This document shows positions 16,393 to 25,622 of a stretch of DNA of 64,000 bases, piece after piece. The stretch is from Betaproteobacteria bacterium HGW-Betaproteobacteria-9 (GTDB lineage Bacteria > Pseudomonadota > Gammaproteobacteria > Burkholderiales > Burkholderiaceae_C), in contig PHCC01000017.1 of assembly GCA_002842215.1 (NCBI GenBank), positions 1 through 64,000 of the forward strand, written 5' to 3'. The notes below the pieces were generated by a model. The model ran no database searches. It was not told the DNA's origin and was given only the letters and a program-made list of their open reading frames with translations. The translations under genes were made by a program, and so were the position numbers. Position 1 is the stretch's first letter, and every line of letters begins with the position of its first letter.

Positions 16393-16839
16393 TTATTTCT
16401 TCTGAAACAGGGGATGCAGGGAACTGTTCTTGGCGTCGAAGACCTCGTGGCCTTCGTCAACCTGCACGGTGATGCCGATGGGACGGCGGGCCAGCTGCTC
16501 GGCGAAGCGCGTTTTCACACACGCTTCGAGCGCCTGGCCCACGCGCTGGTGCACAAGGGCGCTGCGGCCCCTGGCCATGCGCAGGCTCATGTAGACAAAC
16601 GCGTAGTCGCCACCCAGGCCCGCGGCGATGCCGGCCGCACCGCCATCAGACACGGCGCTGTGCGCCGCCGGGTAGGCCAGCACGCGCGTGCCGCCAGTGG
16701 GGAAGACCTGTTTGTCCTGCTCGTCGCGCACGGCGAGCATGGTGTCGGCCAGCGCGCGGCACAGGCCGCTCATGTCCACGCCGCCTTCGGCCGCCGGTTT
16801 GTCGAGGTTGGGGGTGTAGAGGACGACGAGGTGGGGCAT
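16393..16839 (-). CDS. hpaF: 5-carboxymethyl-2-hydroxymuconate delta-isomerase
   Basis: A 148-residue protein of the tautomerase superfamily. After Met removal the N-terminus is Pro1 (MPHLVVLYTPNL), the catalytic residue of CHMI. It isomerises 5-carboxymethyl-2-hydroxymuconate to the oxo form before decarboxylation by HpaG. It is about 20 residues longer than the E. coli enzyme, mainly at the C-terminus. Two bases separate it from the hpaD stop codon. Confidence 0.88.
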   Translation of the reverse strand: MPHLVVLYTPNLDKPAAEGGVDMSGLCRALADTMLAVRDEQDKQVFPTGGTRVLAYPAAHSAVSDGGAAGIAAGLGGDYAFVYMSLRMARGRSALVHQRVGQALEACVKTRFAEQLARRPIGITVQVDEGHEVFDAKNSSLHPLFQKK

Positions 16840-16841
16840 GT

Positions 16842-17768
16842 TCAGAGTCTCGTGCTGACCAGGCTGAAGCCATCGGCGGCCGAGGCCTGCGCCGCCGGGA
16901 TGGCTTTGCCGGTGACGGGGGTGACGGGAAACACGGCGTTGATCTGGCCGGTGCCCGAGGCGCCGAAGTACGGCGTGATGACCTCGGCCTTGCCGTCGTA
17001 TTCGCTCCAGCCCAAGACGCCCAGCATCATGGCCGTGTCGTGCATGAAGCCTTCGCCGTGGCCCTTGGCCGCGTACTCGGGCAGCATGCCGCAGAAGTCG
17101 GCCCACTCGCCGTTTTCCCACATCTGCACCACGCGGTGGTCCAGCGTTTCGAGGAAGGGGCTCCAGACCTTGAAGGCGAATTCAGGCGCGAGGCCATTCT
17201 GCGCGAAGCGGTGGCTGAGCGAGCCGCTGGCGAGGAAGGCGACGGTGCCGTCGTAGTGGTCTTCGACCGCCTTGCGCATGGCCCAACCCAGGCGCGCGCT
17301 GTCGTTGAGGTAGTGGACCGTGCACAGCGCCGAGACCGAGATGGCCTTGAAGTGCTGGTCCTGGTTCATGTAGCGCATGGGCACGAGCGTGCCGTATTCG
17401 GGGCCGAGCGTGGTGGCGTGGTGGGCCAGGGTTTCGACGCCGTGCTCATTGGCCACCTTGGCCAGCAGTTGGCCCAGCTCGGGGTTGCCGGGGATGGCAA
17501 ACGGCAGGTTGCTGATGAAGTGCGGCAGCTCGTTGCTGGTGTAGGTACCTTCAAAGTGCGGCGCGCAGTTGAGGTGGTAGCTGGCGTTGACGAGCCAGTG
17601 GGTGTCGAAGACGACGATGGTGTCGACGCCCAGCTCTTTGCAACGGCGCGCGATTTCGATGTGGCCGTCAATGGCGTCTTGCCGTGTGCCTTTGCGCGGG
17701 CCGTCAAGCTCGCTGAGGTACATGGAGGGGACGTGGGTGATCTTGCCCACGAGTGCTACTTTGCCCAT
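16842..17768 (-). CDS. hpaD: 3,4-dihydroxyphenylacetate 2,3-dioxygenase (LigB-type)
   Basis: A 308-residue class III extradiol dioxygenase. GKITHVPSMYLSE near the N-terminus holds the first histidine of the Fe(II) site, DTHWLVNASYHLNCA carries further conserved His residues near 57-70, and FLASGSLSHRF is the typical central block. It opens the homoprotocatechuate ring to 5-carboxymethyl-2-hydroxymuconate semialdehyde. The ribosome site AAGGAGA lies just before the ATG. A 354-bp repeat-filled gap separates it from hpaE upstream, so the second half of the cluster may have its own promoter or be partly insulated. Confidence 0.9.
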   Translation of the reverse strand: MGKVALVGKITHVPSMYLSELDGPRKGTRQDAIDGHIEIARRCKELGVDTIVVFDTHWLVNASYHLNCAPHFEGTYTSNELPHFISNLPFAIPGNPELGQLLAKVANEHGVETLAHHATTLGPEYGTLVPMRYMNQDQHFKAISVSALCTVHYLNDSARLGWAMRKAVEDHYDGTVAFLASGSLSHRFAQNGLAPEFAFKVWSPFLETLDHRVVQMWENGEWADFCGMLPEYAAKGHGEGFMHDTAMMLGVLGWSEYDGKAEVITPYFGASGTGQINAVFPVTPVTGKAIPAAQASAADGFSLVSTRL

Positions 17769-17856
17769 TGGGTTTGTCTCCTTGCTTGCTGGTTGGCTTG
17801 CGTGATGTTTCTCTTCTGACGTTTGCTCGGAGAAGGCAGTGATGGGCATGTACCTA

Positions 17857-18057
17857 CGCTCATGTCCCCCGGTCTGCGCTGCGCGCAGCCCTCCTCCTTT
17901 ACTTCGCTGCGGCACACACCCATCACCGCCTTCTCGCTTTGCATCGGTTCGCCAGCGGTTCGCTCCTCCGCTACTTCTGGCTCAGCGAGTCGGGGTACCC
18001 GACGCAGCGAAGTAAAGGAGGAGAAACGGGCGCAGCCCGTTTCGGGGGACATGAGCG
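17857..18057. repeat. Imperfect 55-bp inverted repeat with a 21-bp perfect core
   Basis: The arm at 17857-17911 and the arm at 18003-18057 are reverse complements over most of 55 bp. The core CTCCTCCTTTACTTCGCTGCG (17891-17911 against 18003-18023) and the outer CGCTCATGTCCCCCG (17857-17871 against 18043-18057) are perfect. The two arms look like oppositely oriented copies of one intergenic element. Confidence 0.9.
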
Positions 18058-18084
18058 GAGTCGGGTACCCCGGCTCGCTGAGCC
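17979..18084. repeat. 25-bp inverted repeat nested with the 55-bp repeat
   Basis: 17979-18003 (GGCTCAGCGAGTCGGGGTAC and following bases) is the reverse complement of 18060-18084 with one mismatch. It encloses the right arm of the 55-bp repeat, so this region can form alternative hairpins in RNA or DNA. Confidence 0.88.
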
Positions 18085-18122
18085 CGCCCAGATGCATGAG
18101 CGAAACGGAAGCAGAGTGCACG

Positions 18123-19598
18123 TCACACACCCCAGTGAGGAATGTGGTGCGACCCGAGAGACACCGCCACGTTCTTGGGCTCCAGGAACACCTCGTAACT
18201 CCAGGTCCCGCCCTCGCGCCCCGTGCCCGACGCCTTGGTGCCACCAAACGGCTGCCGCAGATCCCGCACGTTCTGCGAGTTCACGAAACACATGCCCGCC
18301 TCGATGGACGCCGCCACGCGGTGTGCCTTGCCGATGTTCTCCGTCCAGACATAGCTGCTCAAGCCGTACTGGATATCGTTGGCCAGCTCGATGGCGTGTG
18401 CCTCGTCGCGGAACGGAATCAGGCAAGCGACGGGACCGAAGATCTCTTCCTGCGCGATCTTCATGCGGTTGTCCACGTCGGCGAACACCGTCGGCCAGAC
18501 GTAGTTGCCACCGGCCACATGCGACGGCAGCTCGGCCGCGTACGACGGCCGGTCCAGCCCGCCGCAGAGCATCGTCGCGCCCTCCTTCGGCCCCAGCTCG
18601 ATGTAGCTGCGCACCTTGGCCATGTGGCCCTGGCTGATCATCGGGCCGATGGTGGTCTTCTCGTCCAGCGGGTCACCCACCACGATGCGCTTGGCGCGCT
18701 CGGCGAACTTCGCGGCGAAGTCGGCGTAGATGCTCTGCTGCACCAGGATGCGGCTGCCCGCCGTGCAGCGCTCGCCGTTGTTGCTGAAGATCATGAAGAT
18801 GGCAGCGTCGAGTGCGCGGTCCAGATCGGCGTCGTCGAAGATCACGAACGGGCTCTTGCCGCCCAGCTCCATGCTGAACTTCTTCAGGCCCGCAGCTTTG
18901 ACGATGCGGTTGCCGGTGGCGGTGGAGCCAGTGAAGCTGATGGCGCGCACGTCGGGGTGGGCGCACAGCGGCTCGCCCGCCTCCTTGCCGAAGCCGTGCA
19001 CGACGTTGAGCACACCGGCCGGGATACCGGCTTCCAGCGCCAGCTCGCCCAGGCGTGCGGCGGTCATTGGCGACAGCTCGCTCATCTTCAGCACCGCCGT
19101 GTTGCCGAAGGCCAGACACGGCGCGACCTTCCAGGTGGCTGTCATGAAGGGCACGTTCCACGGGCTGATCAGCGCGCACACGCCCACCGGGTGGAACAGC
19201 GTGTAGTTCAGGTGCGTGGGCGTGGGGTAGGTGTGGCCGTCGGTGCGGGTGCACATCTCGGCGAAATAGATGAAGTTGTCCGAGGCGCGCGGGATCAGCT
19301 GCTTGCCGGTCTGCGCGATCACCTGGCCGGTGTCTTGTGTCTCGGTGTTCGCGATCTCCGGCACGTGTTTCGCGATCAGCTCGCCCAAGGCGCGCACCTT
19401 CTTCGCGCGCTCGGTCGCGGGCAGGCCGGCCCATTTCGGGAACGCGTCCTTGGCGGCCTGGACCGCGGCGTTGACCTCGGCCTCGGTGCCCGAGGCGACC
19501 TCGGCCAGCACGCCCTGCGTGGCCGGGTTGACGGTTTCAAAGTAGTCGCTGCCGGCAACGGCCTTGCCATTGATGAGGTGATCGATGCGTTGGGTCAT
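18123..19598 (-). CDS. hpaE: 5-carboxymethyl-2-hydroxymuconate semialdehyde dehydrogenase
   Basis: A 491-residue aldehyde dehydrogenase. The general base Glu244 lies in MELGGKSP and the catalytic Cys278 in NGERCTAGSR; the cofactor loop FTGSTATG is at about 222-229. HpaE oxidises the ring-cleavage semialdehyde to 5-carboxymethyl-2-hydroxymuconate with NAD+. Length and the ending (PFGGTKASGTGREGG) fit the HpaE/DmpC group. It follows hpaG2 with a 17-bp gap. Confidence 0.9.
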   Translation of the reverse strand: MTQRIDHLINGKAVAGSDYFETVNPATQGVLAEVASGTEAEVNAAVQAAKDAFPKWAGLPATERAKKVRALGELIAKHVPEIANTETQDTGQVIAQTGKQLIPRASDNFIYFAEMCTRTDGHTYPTPTHLNYTLFHPVGVCALISPWNVPFMTATWKVAPCLAFGNTAVLKMSELSPMTAARLGELALEAGIPAGVLNVVHGFGKEAGEPLCAHPDVRAISFTGSTATGNRIVKAAGLKKFSMELGGKSPFVIFDDADLDRALDAAIFMIFSNNGERCTAGSRILVQQSIYADFAAKFAERAKRIVVGDPLDEKTTIGPMISQGHMAKVRSYIELGPKEGATMLCGGLDRPSYAAELPSHVAGGNYVWPTVFADVDNRMKIAQEEIFGPVACLIPFRDEAHAIELANDIQYGLSSYVWTENIGKAHRVAASIEAGMCFVNSQNVRDLRQPFGGTKASGTGREGGTWSYEVFLEPKNVAVSLGSHHIPHWGV

Positions 19599-19615
19599 TT
19601 GGGTGTCCTGCGATG

Positions 19616-20392
19616 TCAGTCGGCCTTCGGTGCCGCGGTGATGGTGTTGGTGAGTTCACCGATGTGTTCGATGGACGTGACGATCACGTCGCCGGGCTGG
19701 CAATCCACCACGCCGTCGGGTGTGCCGGTGAGGATCAGGTCGCCGGGCATCAGGGTCATGAAGCTGCTGAAGTACGCGATCAGCGTGGGCACGTCGAAGA
19801 TCATGTCTTTCGTGCTGCCCTGCTGCGTGAGCTGGCCGTTCACGGTCGTCTTCAGCGCGAGGTTCATCGGGTCGGGCACGTCCGCCGCGTCCACCAGCCA
19901 GGGGCCGATGGGCGTGCAGGTGTCGCGGTTCTTGACCTTGAGGTTGGGGCGGTACCAGTTCTCCAGGTAGTCGCGGATCGCGTAGTCGTTGGCCACGGTG
20001 TAGCCGGCCACGTACTGCCATGCGTCGGCTTTCTTCACGCGCTTCGCAGGCTTGCCGATCACCACCGCGAGTTCACATTCGTAGTGCATGAACATCACGC
20101 CGTCGGGTCGCACGGTGAAGGCGCGGTGACCGATCAGCGAGGACTCGCCCTTGACGAAGGCCAGCGGCTCTTCGGGCGCCTTGAAATCGAGTTCCTTGGC
20201 GTGGTCGGCGTAGTTCAGACCCAGCGCGAGCACGGTGCGCGCGCGGTCAACGGGCGCCAGCGGCGGCAGCCAGACCACCTCGTCAAAAGCCACGCGGCGG
20301 CCCTTGAAAGCGGGTGTGAGCAGTTCGAGCTGACCATCGGCTTCGATGGCGTCGTGGACCGCGCCGGCCCAGGCGATGCGGGCGTGCTTCAT
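19616..20392 (-). CDS. hpaG2: Homoprotocatechuate pathway isomerase/decarboxylase, C-terminal-type subunit
   Basis: A 258-residue FAH-fold protein. NYADHAKELDFKAPEEP and the metal-site ECE (MHYECELAVVIGK) are strongly conserved. In E. coli the isomerase and decarboxylase halves are fused as HpaG; here, as in many bacteria, they are two genes. It takes part in converting 5-oxo-pent-3-ene-1,2,5-tricarboxylate to 2-oxohept-4-enedioate. The start overlaps the hpaG1 stop by 4 bp, so the two subunits are translationally coupled. Confidence 0.88.
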   Translation of the reverse strand: MKHARIAWAGAVHDAIEADGQLELLTPAFKGRRVAFDEVVWLPPLAPVDRARTVLALGLNYADHAKELDFKAPEEPLAFVKGESSLIGHRAFTVRPDGVMFMHYECELAVVIGKPAKRVKKADAWQYVAGYTVANDYAIRDYLENWYRPNLKVKNRDTCTPIGPWLVDAADVPDPMNLALKTTVNGQLTQQGSTKDMIFDVPTLIAYFSSFMTLMPGDLILTGTPDGVVDCQPGDVIVTSIEHIGELTNTITAAPKAD

Positions 20393-21051
20393 GTCTGCTC
20401 TCCGACAAACGCGTTCACCAGCGGCTTGAAGCCGGTGGCCAGGATTTCCACCGCGTCGCCCGCTTTGGCGCGCGGGCGGGTGCCGTCGGGCAGGCAGTCG
20501 GTGCCGATCATCAGCACGTCGCCCGGCCGCAAGGTCTGGAAGGCGTTCACGTCGGCCCAGAGCGTGGCCGCGTCGCGCACCAGATCGGTCAGTGCCACGG
20601 TCTGGCGGTGCACGCCATTGATGCGCAGCTCGATCACGAGCCCGGCCAGGCCGTCGAGGCCCCCCAGCGCGTCCAGCGCCACGGCATCGCGCCCCACACC
20701 GAGGAAGCCGTCCACACAGCGGAATTTCACCGACGGGCGGAAATAGCTCTCGTGGGGAATCGCCACGTTGTTGAACAGCACGGCGCTCGCGACGCGGCCG
20801 CCCTCGCCCGCGACCAGACCGAGCGACGCGCTCACATCGACCTCGGCGACCTGGTGGGGCAGCGGGATGGCATGGCCCGACGGCGTGAAGGTGTTGGCGG
20901 TCTTGATGTAGAGCACCGGCGCCTGCGGCGGCGCCTTGTAGGGCGCCTCGCTCATGCGCGGCGCCCACAGCGCGTGTTCACGCCGGAAGTTCAGCAAAGT
21001 GCCGTAAACCGTGCCTTGCGGCAGGTACGGCGGGGTCCAGGGGGTGTTCAT
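20389..21051 (-). CDS. hpaG1: Homoprotocatechuate pathway isomerase/decarboxylase, N-terminal-type subunit
   Basis: A 220-residue FAH-fold protein that starts MNTPWTPPYLPQGTVYGTLL and ends in a GDAVEILATGFKPLVN block typical of the N-terminal half of HpaG. It lacks the second half, which is supplied by the overlapping hpaG2 gene. An in-frame extension of 18 codons upstream runs back into the hpaR gene and was not used. It lies 10 bp after the hpaR stop. Confidence 0.85.
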   Translation of the reverse strand: MNTPWTPPYLPQGTVYGTLLNFRREHALWAPRMSEAPYKAPPQAPVLYIKTANTFTPSGHAIPLPHQVAEVDVSASLGLVAGEGGRVASAVLFNNVAIPHESYFRPSVKFRCVDGFLGVGRDAVALDALGGLDGLAGLVIELRINGVHRQTVALTDLVRDAATLWADVNAFQTLRPGDVLMIGTDCLPDGTRPRAKAGDAVEILATGFKPLVNAFVGEQT

Positions 21052-21061
21052 GTGGGTTCCT

Positions 21062-21553
21062 TCAAGCGGCGTCTTCTTCGGTCCAGCCTTCGCCCGCGGC
21101 GGCATCGGGCACTTCCAGCGCGATCACGCCATCGAGCAGGGTGTAGAGCTGCGCCAGCCGCGCCTTGCCCAATTGCGCTTCCATCCAGGCGTAGTGCGCC
21201 TCGATGGTTTGTGACAGCGTGGCCACCAGCTTCAGGCCGGCGGGTGTGGCGCGCACCACGGTGCGGCGCGCGTCCTGCGGGCAACGCGCGCGGCTGATCA
21301 GGCCGTCGCGCTCCATGCGGGTGAGCACACCGGTGAGGCTGGGGCCGAGCAGCAGGGCCTCGCGCGCCACGCGGCCGGTCTCCACGCCCGCCGGATCGGC
21401 CGCGTGTTCACCCAGCACACGCAGCACGCGCCACTGCTGGTCCGACAGGCCGTGCTCGCGCAGGCTGGGCCGGGTGTGCTGCATCACGGCCTCGCGCGCT
21501 TCGAGCAGCAGGCGCGGCAGGTTGCGGTGGACAAAAGGGGTTTCAGTGCTCAT
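21062..21553 (-). CDS. hpaR: MarR-family repressor of the hpa cluster
   Basis: A 163-residue winged-helix protein: LSDQQWRVLRVLGEH begins the DNA-binding domain, REALLLGPSLTGVLTRMERDGLI is the recognition helix region, and DARRTVVRATPAGLKL forms the wing. HpaR represses the meta-cleavage operon and is relieved by pathway intermediates. It is the first gene of the - strand cluster. The start codon has no visible ribosome site; an A/T-rich palindrome lies directly before it instead, which suggests autorepression and perhaps leaderless or poorly initiated translation. Confidence 0.88.
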   Translation of the reverse strand: MSTETPFVHRNLPRLLLEAREAVMQHTRPSLREHGLSDQQWRVLRVLGEHAADPAGVETGRVAREALLLGPSLTGVLTRMERDGLISRARCPQDARRTVVRATPAGLKLVATLSQTIEAHYAWMEAQLGKARLAQLYTLLDGVIALEVPDAAAGEGWTEEDAA

Positions 21554-21555
21554 TT

Positions 21556-21571
21556 ATTTAATATGTTAAAT
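21556..21571. promoter_or_regulatory. Probable HpaR operator
   Basis: ATTTAATATGTTAAAT: two perfect 6-bp arms (ATTTAA/TTAAAT) around a 4-bp centre, size and composition typical of MarR-family operators. It ends 3 bp from the hpaR start codon and stands out as an A/T island in GC-rich DNA. Binding here would block both hpaR and the operon behind it. The operator role is inferred from family and position. Confidence 0.6.
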
Positions 21572-21668
21572 GATTTTCTTTGACCCGGTTTTCGGGTTTA
21601 CCCTGAGCCACTCGGCGGCCTATGCCGGGGCACTGGTCACAAGCGCCCGGCGCACCGACAATCCGCGC

Positions 21669-22721
21669 ATGACCACCCTGACCGAGCTGCTGCACACCGA
21701 ATTTCCGTTGATCCAGGCCCCGATGGCGGGCGTGCAGGGCGCGGCCCTGGCCATCGCGGTGAGCAACGCCGGCGGCCTGGGCTCACTGCCCGGCGCCATG
21801 CTCACGCCCGAGGCCTTGCAGCGCGAGCTGACGACCCTGAGCGCCGGCACGCAGCGCCCCTGGAACGTCAACTTCTTCTGCCACACACCGCCCGAGCCCG
21901 ATGCGGCCCGCGAAGCCGCCTGGCGCGCGGCCCTCGCCCCCTTCTATGCCGAAGCCGGGCTGGACCTCGCCGCGGTGCCGGCCGGCGCTGGCCGCGTCCC
22001 GTTCAGCGCCGCAACGGCCGACCTGCTCGAACCCTTCCGCCCGCCGGTGGTGAGCTTTCACTTTGGCCTGCCGGCGCCCGAGCTGGTGGCCCGCGTGAAA
22101 CGCTGGGGCAGCGTGGTGCTGTCCAGCGCCACCACGGTGGACGAAGCGCGCTGGCTCGTGGCCCACGGTGCCGACGCGGTGATCGCCCAGGGCCTGGAAG
22201 CGGGCGGCCACCGTGGGCACTTTCTGTCGCACGACCTGAGCCAGCAGATGGGCAGCTTCGCGCTGCTGCCGCAGATCGCGGCGGCGGTGAACGTGCCGGT
22301 GATCGCCGCCGGCGGCATCGCTGACGCGGTGGGCGTGGCGGCTGCGATGGCGCTGGGCGCGGCCGGCGTGCAGGTGGGCACGGCCTACCTGTGCAGCGCT
22401 GAAGCCACCACCAGCGCTCTGCACCGCGCCGCGCTGCAGAGCGAGGCCGCGCGCCACACCGCGCTCACCAACGTGTTCACCGGCAGGCCAGCGCGCGGCA
22501 TCGTCAACCGCGTGGTGCGCGAGCTCGGCCCCCTGAGCCCCGCCGCACCGGCCTTCCCGCTCGCCACCGCCGCCATGGCGCCGCTGCGCGCGCACTTCGA
22601 GGCGTTGGGCAGCGGCGATTTTTCACCGCTGTGGTCGGGCCAGAACGCCAGTGGCTGCCGGTCGCTGCCGGCGGCCGAAATCACCCGTCAACTCATCCAG
22701 GGCTTCGAATGTTTGTCGTGA
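21669..22721 (+). CDS. Nitronate monooxygenase (NPD)-family flavoprotein
   Basis: A 350-residue TIM-barrel FMN protein of the nitronate monooxygenase/2-nitropropane dioxygenase family. FPLIQAPMAGVQG opens the barrel, DAVIAQGLEAGGHRGHF holds the His typical of the catalytic site, and the FMN phosphate site is at VIAAGGIAD and ALGAAGVQVGTAYL. It oxidises alkyl nitronates, detoxifying propionate 3-nitronate. The ATG at 21669 fits the family start; a longer frame from 21570 lies in the hpaR promoter region. It is divergent from hpaR and overlaps the next gene by 13 bp. Confidence 0.88.
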   Translation: MTTLTELLHTEFPLIQAPMAGVQGAALAIAVSNAGGLGSLPGAMLTPEALQRELTTLSAGTQRPWNVNFFCHTPPEPDAAREAAWRAALAPFYAEAGLDLAAVPAGAGRVPFSAATADLLEPFRPPVVSFHFGLPAPELVARVKRWGSVVLSSATTVDEARWLVAHGADAVIAQGLEAGGHRGHFLSHDLSQQMGSFALLPQIAAAVNVPVIAAGGIADAVGVAAAMALGAAGVQVGTAYLCSAEATTSALHRAALQSEAARHTALTNVFTGRPARGIVNRVVRELGPLSPAAPAFPLATAAMAPLRAHFEALGSGDFSPLWSGQNASGCRSLPAAEITRQLIQGFECLS

Positions 22722-23005
22722 TCTTCCGCGCCCAGGCGCTCGCCCTCGACGCCGAATACAGCACCATGGCCGCGCAGATGCGTGAACTCGCGCTGACGCG
22801 GTTCGGTTGCCTTGACTTCACCGCCGCCACCGAAGGCGAGCAGGAAATTGCCGTGTCGTACTGGCCCGACGAGGCCAGCATCCGTGCCTGGAAACAGCAC
22901 TCCGACCACCTGGTGGCGCAGCAGCTGGGGCGCGAGCGCTGGTACGCCGCGTACTCGGTGGAGATCGCCGAGATCAAGCGGCGCTACAGCCACCCGGCGA
23001 CGTGA
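22709..23005 (+). CDS. Antibiotic biosynthesis monooxygenase (ABM)-domain protein
   Basis: A 98-residue ferredoxin-like-fold protein: MFVVIFRAQ, FGCLDFTAATEGEQEIAVSYW and SDHLVAQQLGRERWYAAYSVE are the typical ABM strand and helix blocks, including the WKQH helix. The ABM family includes small cofactor-free oxygenases and heme-degrading enzymes, and many members have no known function. It overlaps the end of the nitronate monooxygenase gene by 13 bp, so the two are probably translated together. Confidence 0.82.
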   Translation: MFVVIFRAQALALDAEYSTMAAQMRELALTRFGCLDFTAATEGEQEIAVSYWPDEASIRAWKQHSDHLVAQQLGRERWYAAYSVEIAEIKRRYSHPAT

Positions 23006-23020
23006 GTCGCCAGGGGCGGT

Positions 23021-24160
23021 TCAGAAATAATCGTCAGGATCGCGGTCCGCACGCGCACGACCCGGTGTTTCGCGCTGCTGGTTGAGCCAGCGCTTGAGGC
23101 CGGCCGGTTCCCGCACCCGCTCCAGATCCTGCTCGGTCTGCGCCACGGCCGACTCCAGCGCCGCCACCTGGGCCAGCAGATGCTGTTTGAGCGTGTTCGG
23201 GTTGGCCACCTGGCCCGGCGGCAGGTCGAACTCGCCCGCCAGACGCTGCTGGCGCGCGGCGCGCTCGCGCTCCAGCCCGGCCACCTGCTGCTTGAGCAGC
23301 AGGGTCAGCGCGGCCAGTTTGTCTTCAGCCAGGCGCGACACGGCGGCCGGGTCGGCCAGCTCGGCGCGCAGCTGGATCTGCATCAGCGTGACCAGGTCCT
23401 TGCGACCGTAGGCGGCGTTGGCCTCGCTCATCAGCGCGGTCTTGCGCAGGCGCTCCTGTGCGTCGGTCTCACGGTCCGGGTGCAGGGCGCTGGCGAGCTG
23501 GCGAAACAGCGTGCGCAGCTGCGTTTCGGCATCGGCCTGCTGTGCCCGAGCCTGGGTCTGCTCGGCGCCAGGTTTCTGCCGCGCCTTGCGCGCTTTCACC
23601 TTCGCCTGGCGGCGCGCCTGTTCTTCGTCCTGCGACTCTCGCAGCCGCGCCATGCCGGCGCGCAACAGCTCTTCCACCGACGCGTCGTCCCCTGTGCCGA
23701 CCAGCGGTTCGCCCAGCACCTGCTCCAACCGCTCGCGCAGGGCGTCGGCCGCGGCCTGCTTCTTCTGCGCCAGCGTCTGCGGGCTGTGCTGGTCGTGCAG
23801 CGCGGCCATGGCGCTGTCGCCGTCCTCGGCCAGGGACTGCGCCAGCCGACACAGGGCTTCGGTCGCCGTCGCCTGCTGCAGGCGGCTCAGAGTCTTGCCC
23901 TGCAGGCACTCCGCCAGCCAGAAGGCCAGCTCGCGCATGCGCTGGCGCTGGCGCTGCTGCAAGGGCGCGACCCAGCGGTGCAACTCCACCCGGTGCGACT
24001 GCGCCAGGGCGTCCAGCTCGTCGAGCTGCGCCTTGAGCTTGTCGACGCGGGTCAGCTGCAGGTTGAAGGCCCGCGCGGTGGCCGTCAGCGGCTGTTCGCC
24101 GGGCGGCAGCGCGCGCAAGGCCGCGGCGGGCGGCGGGGAGGGATGGCGGGGGTCGGGCAA
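23021..24160 (-). CDS. Coiled-coil protein with an internal J-domain-like segment
   Basis: About 379 residues, highly charged and mostly helical, with long Ala/Gln/Arg/Glu-rich stretches that suggest coiled coils. Near residues 215-265 the sequence LFRQLASALHPDRETD then MSEANAAYGRKDLVTLMQIQ has the HPD loop and following helices of a J domain, so it may stimulate an Hsp70. The J-like segment is internal rather than N-terminal. The start is uncertain: the frame opens at a TTG (24160) with no clear ribosome site. It is divergent from radA with a 67-bp gap. The cellular role is unknown. Confidence 0.7.
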   Translation of the reverse strand: MPDPRHPSPPPAAALRALPPGEQPLTATARAFNLQLTRVDKLKAQLDELDALAQSHRVELHRWVAPLQQRQRQRMRELAFWLAECLQGKTLSRLQQATATEALCRLAQSLAEDGDSAMAALHDQHSPQTLAQKKQAAADALRERLEQVLGEPLVGTGDDASVEELLRAGMARLRESQDEEQARRQAKVKARKARQKPGAEQTQARAQQADAETQLRTLFRQLASALHPDRETDAQERLRKTALMSEANAAYGRKDLVTLMQIQLRAELADPAAVSRLAEDKLAALTLLLKQQVAGLERERAARQQRLAGEFDLPPGQVANPNTLKQHLLAQVAALESAVAQTEQDLERVREPAGLKRWLNQQRETPGRARADRDPDDYF

Positions 24161-24227
24161 AAGCGGTCCAGTGGGTGCAGGCCGGGCCGAGGCCGGCCCG
24201 GCGGGACTCGACTATATTGCCTGCCAC

Positions 24228-25601
<1,374 letters not shown>

Positions 25602-25622
25602 GGCTTCATTTATTCTCCTGCC

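Larger units (their letters stand above)
17769..18122. other. Repeat-filled gap between hpaE and hpaD
   Basis: No gene is seen in these 354 bp. Most of it is made of two nested sets of inverted repeats (listed separately) and a small perfect hairpin, AAACGGG-CGCAG-CCCGTTT at 18024-18042. Long frames on the + strand through this region are antisense to hpaE and not protein-like. The gap interrupts an operon whose other genes touch or overlap. Confidence 0.7.

Noticed and set aside
17823..19970. 715-codon open frame on the + strand across the hpaE-hpaD gap and hpaE
   Set aside because: It is antisense to hpaE and runs through inverted repeats; its composition is that of a shadow frame.
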